A stretch of DNA of 64,000 bases, from contig JAFEDT010000008.1 in assembly GCA_018241445.1 (NCBI GenBank), forward strand, positions 1 through 64,000, read 5' to 3'. The notes under the pieces were generated by a model. It saw only the letters and a list, made by a program, of their open reading frames with translations. It was not told the DNA's origin and ran no database searches. Positions 62,470-64,000 of the stretch are shown one piece after another. Numbering within the stretch: position 1 is the first letter of the stretch; each line of letters opens with the position of its first letter. This stretch comes from Pseudomonadota bacterium. Its GTDB lineage: Bacteria; Pseudomonadota; Gammaproteobacteria; Steroidobacterales; Steroidobacteraceae. The position numbers and the translations under genes are program-made.

Positions 62470-64000
62470 GTGCCACTGGCCGCATGGTTTGCGCGCAGCC
62501 AGCCCCAGGCGGGCGCCCCGGGGCTGCGCGCGCTCGGTGTCGGTGCGGAGGAATGGCGATCCGTGATGCGGGATGTGCAACGGGCCTCCGGGCGCCTGCT
62601 CGCGCTATGGGCCAGCCGCGACGCGCAGTCCGATACCGTGCACGCCCTGGTGTTGGCCGGATCGCAGGGACTGCATATCACCCTGGCGCTCCGGGAGCCG
62701 CAGGCGTCGTACCCGGGCATCGAAGACCTGTTTCCTGCCGCGGCACGCCTGCAACGAGCGCTGCGCGATCTTTCGGGGGTTGACGCGGTGGATCCGGATC
62801 GCCGCCCGTGGCTGCGTCATGCCTGCTGGCCACAGGGTTACCGGCCACTGATCGACGCCCCGGTGCCGCCACCCGCGACCGCGGTCGTCGATCAGTACGA
62901 GTTTGTCCGCGTAGGCGGCGAGGGCGTGCACGAGATTGCCGTGGGACCTGTGCACGCCGGAACCATCGAGCCGGGGCACTTCCGCTTCTCGGTCGTGGGC
63001 GAGAAGGTCCTGCGGCTGGAGGAGCGCCTCGGCTACACGCACAAGGGCATCGAACAGCACTTCGCCCGGCTGCCGATCCTCACTGGCCACCGGCTCGCGG
63101 CACGTATCTGCGGCGACTCGACCGTGGCCTATTCCTGGGCTTATGTACAGGCGCTGGAAGCCATGGCGGCGGTCGAGGTGCCGCGGCGCTCGACCTGGCT
63201 GCGGGCCCTGTGCCTGGAACTGGAACGCCTCGCCAATCACCTGGGCGACCTGGGTGCGCTCGGCAATGACGCCGGCTTCGCCTTCGGGCTCTCGCAGTTC
63301 TCGCGTCTGAAAGAGCTGCTGCTGCGAGCCACGCAGGCAGCGCTCGGGTCGCGCTATCTCATGGATGTAATCGTCCCGGGTGGCACGCATTGCGACCTGG
63401 CGGATCCCGGTGCGGCACAGCTCGCGCAGTGCGTGCGCATGCTGGCGGCGGCGACGGCGCAATTGCGTACGATCTATGACGAGCACGAGGGATTGCGCGA
63501 CCGCTTTGCCGGGGCCGGTACCGTCACACCCGATCTGGCCGCACGGCTGGGTTTGATCGGCCTCGCCGGGCGCGCCAGCGGTCAACGCTTCGATGTGCGC
63601 GTTGATCTGCCGTGCGGCCCTTACCCCGACCTGGCACCCGTGACATGCGCGCGGCTCGAGGGCGATGTCGCGGCGCGCGTGGCAGTGCGCTTCGACGAAG
63701 TGCAGGAATCCTGCCGCCTGATCCATGAAATTCTGGCCAATCTGCCCGGTGGCATGCACCGCGCCGCCATGGCTGTGCCGCCCGCGGGAGCGACGGGTAT
63801 CGGCCTGATCGAGGGCTGGCGCGGCCCGGTGATGCTTGCGCTGCAGGCCGGTGAAGCCGGCGCCATCCACCGCTGCCATCCGCACGATCCTTCATGGCAG
63901 AACTGGCCGGTGATCGAGCACGCGATCATCGGCAACATCGTTCCCGACTTCCCGCTGATCAACAAGTCCTTCAACCTGGCCTACAGCGGCCATGATCTTT
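62470..64000 (+). CDS. hyfG: HyfG/HycE-like large subunit lacking the NiFe ligands (partial)
   Basis: 510 residues visible, beginning with GTG one base after hyfF and running off the window. Residues 1-150 correspond to the NuoC-like part and the rest to the NuoD/hydrogenase large subunit (EIAVGPVHAGTIEPGHFRFS, ERLGYTHKGIEQHF, LELERLANHLGDLGAL). In true group-4 hydrogenases the first ligand motif is C-G-x-C-x3-H. Here it reads C214-G-D-S217-TVA-Y221, so the second Cys and the His are lost. The second motif, DPCxxC in HycE after PLINKSF, reads NLAYSG (502-507), so both Cys are lost. The subunit cannot bind NiFe in the usual way, which classes the complex with energy-converting-hydrogenase-related (Ehr) complexes. 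Truncated by the window end. Confidence 0.92.
   Translation, partial: MPLAAWFARSQPQAGAPGLRALGVGAEEWRSVMRDVQRASGRLLALWASRDAQSDTVHALVLAGSQGLHITLALREPQASYPGIEDLFPAAARLQRALRDLSGVDAVDPDRRPWLRHACWPQGYRPLIDAPVPPPATAVVDQYEFVRVGGEGVHEIAVGPVHAGTIEPGHFRFSVVGEKVLRLEERLGYTHKGIEQHFARLPILTGHRLAARICGDSTVAYSWAYVQALEAMAAVEVPRRSTWLRALCLELERLANHLGDLGALGNDAGFAFGLSQFSRLKELLLRATQAALGSRYLMDVIVPGGTHCDLADPGAAQLAQCVRMLAAATAQLRTIYDEHEGLRDRFAGAGTVTPDLAARLGLIGLAGRASGQRFDVRVDLPCGPYPDLAPVTCARLEGDVAARVAVRFDEVQESCRLIHEILANLPGGMHRAAMAVPPAGATGIGLIEGWRGPVMLALQAGEAGAIHRCHPHDPSWQNWPVIEHAIIGNIVPDFPLINKSFNLAYSGHDL

Overview
The window is GC-rich chromosomal DNA that is densely packed, with many 4-base ATGA/GTGA start-stop overlaps. 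It looks like a gammaproteobacterium. The evidence is the coaBC-dut block beside radC, rpmB-rpmG and mutM, the xth/pyrE divergent pair, ftsY-ftsE-ftsX next to rpoH, YggX with MutY, and a sortase-type two-component pair known mainly from gammaproteobacteria. The codon bias and gene content would suit the Xanthomonadales/Nevskiales/Steroidobacterales side of that class. That placement is an inference and was not tested.

Layout. Positions 1-1286 form a lower-GC edge holding an N-terminally truncated DNA methyltransferase-nuclease and a small unknown ORF. It abuts the 3' end of tRNA-Phe, which is typical of an integrated island. Positions 1754-4212 encode a GAF-type sensor kinase and a LuxR-type regulator. 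Positions 4257-7738 (minus) encode an ECF sigma factor, a putative anti-sigma factor, a DUF4097 protein, MutY and YggX. Positions 8116-17286 (minus) are a nine-gene haem operon, hemA-hemL-kinase-regulator-hemC-hemD-hemB-hemE-hemF, with a complete two-component system translationally coupled to hemC. Positions 17667-30418 hold SelO, small envelope proteins, tRNA-Gly, an outer-membrane barrel with a TonB receptor, a LOG protein, a molybdenum hydroxylase large subunit, an S10 peptidase, TrmB and MarC. Positions 30542-41003 are housekeeping and repair: a Rieske protein, an MFS permease, xth, pyrE, dut, coaBC, radC, a ferritin-like protein, rpmB-rpmG, mutM, an AlkA-like glycosylase, coaD and rsmD. 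Positions 41170-50903 encode a lipoprotein esterase, ftsY-ftsE-ftsX, PBP7, rpoH, a DUF962 protein and a TIR-TolB-TPR protein. Positions 50952-56513 encode a malic enzyme, a glutaryl-CoA-type dehydrogenase and the PdsR/PdsS-like pair. Positions 57342-64000 are a hydrogenase-4-like membrane operon (hyfB-C-E-F-G) that runs off the end.

The most notable points are these. (1) The catalytic subunit of the Hyf-like operon has lost three of the four Cys ligands of the NiFe site, so the complex is an energy-converting-hydrogenase-related machine rather than a hydrogenase. (2) rpoH carries a near-perfect CIRCE operator laid over a sigma-E-like promoter. (3) A complete two-component system is embedded in the haem operon. 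(4) About ten genes show a TANNNT box 11-16 nt before the start codon and no ribosome binding site, pointing to widespread leaderless or near-leaderless transcripts. (5) The PdsS-like kinase has a periplasmic region resembling a family 9 carbohydrate-binding module and has no sortase nearby. (6) A 480-base gene-free stretch ends in a strong terminator and may encode an untranslated RNA. No CRISPR array, insertion sequence or rRNA was seen.
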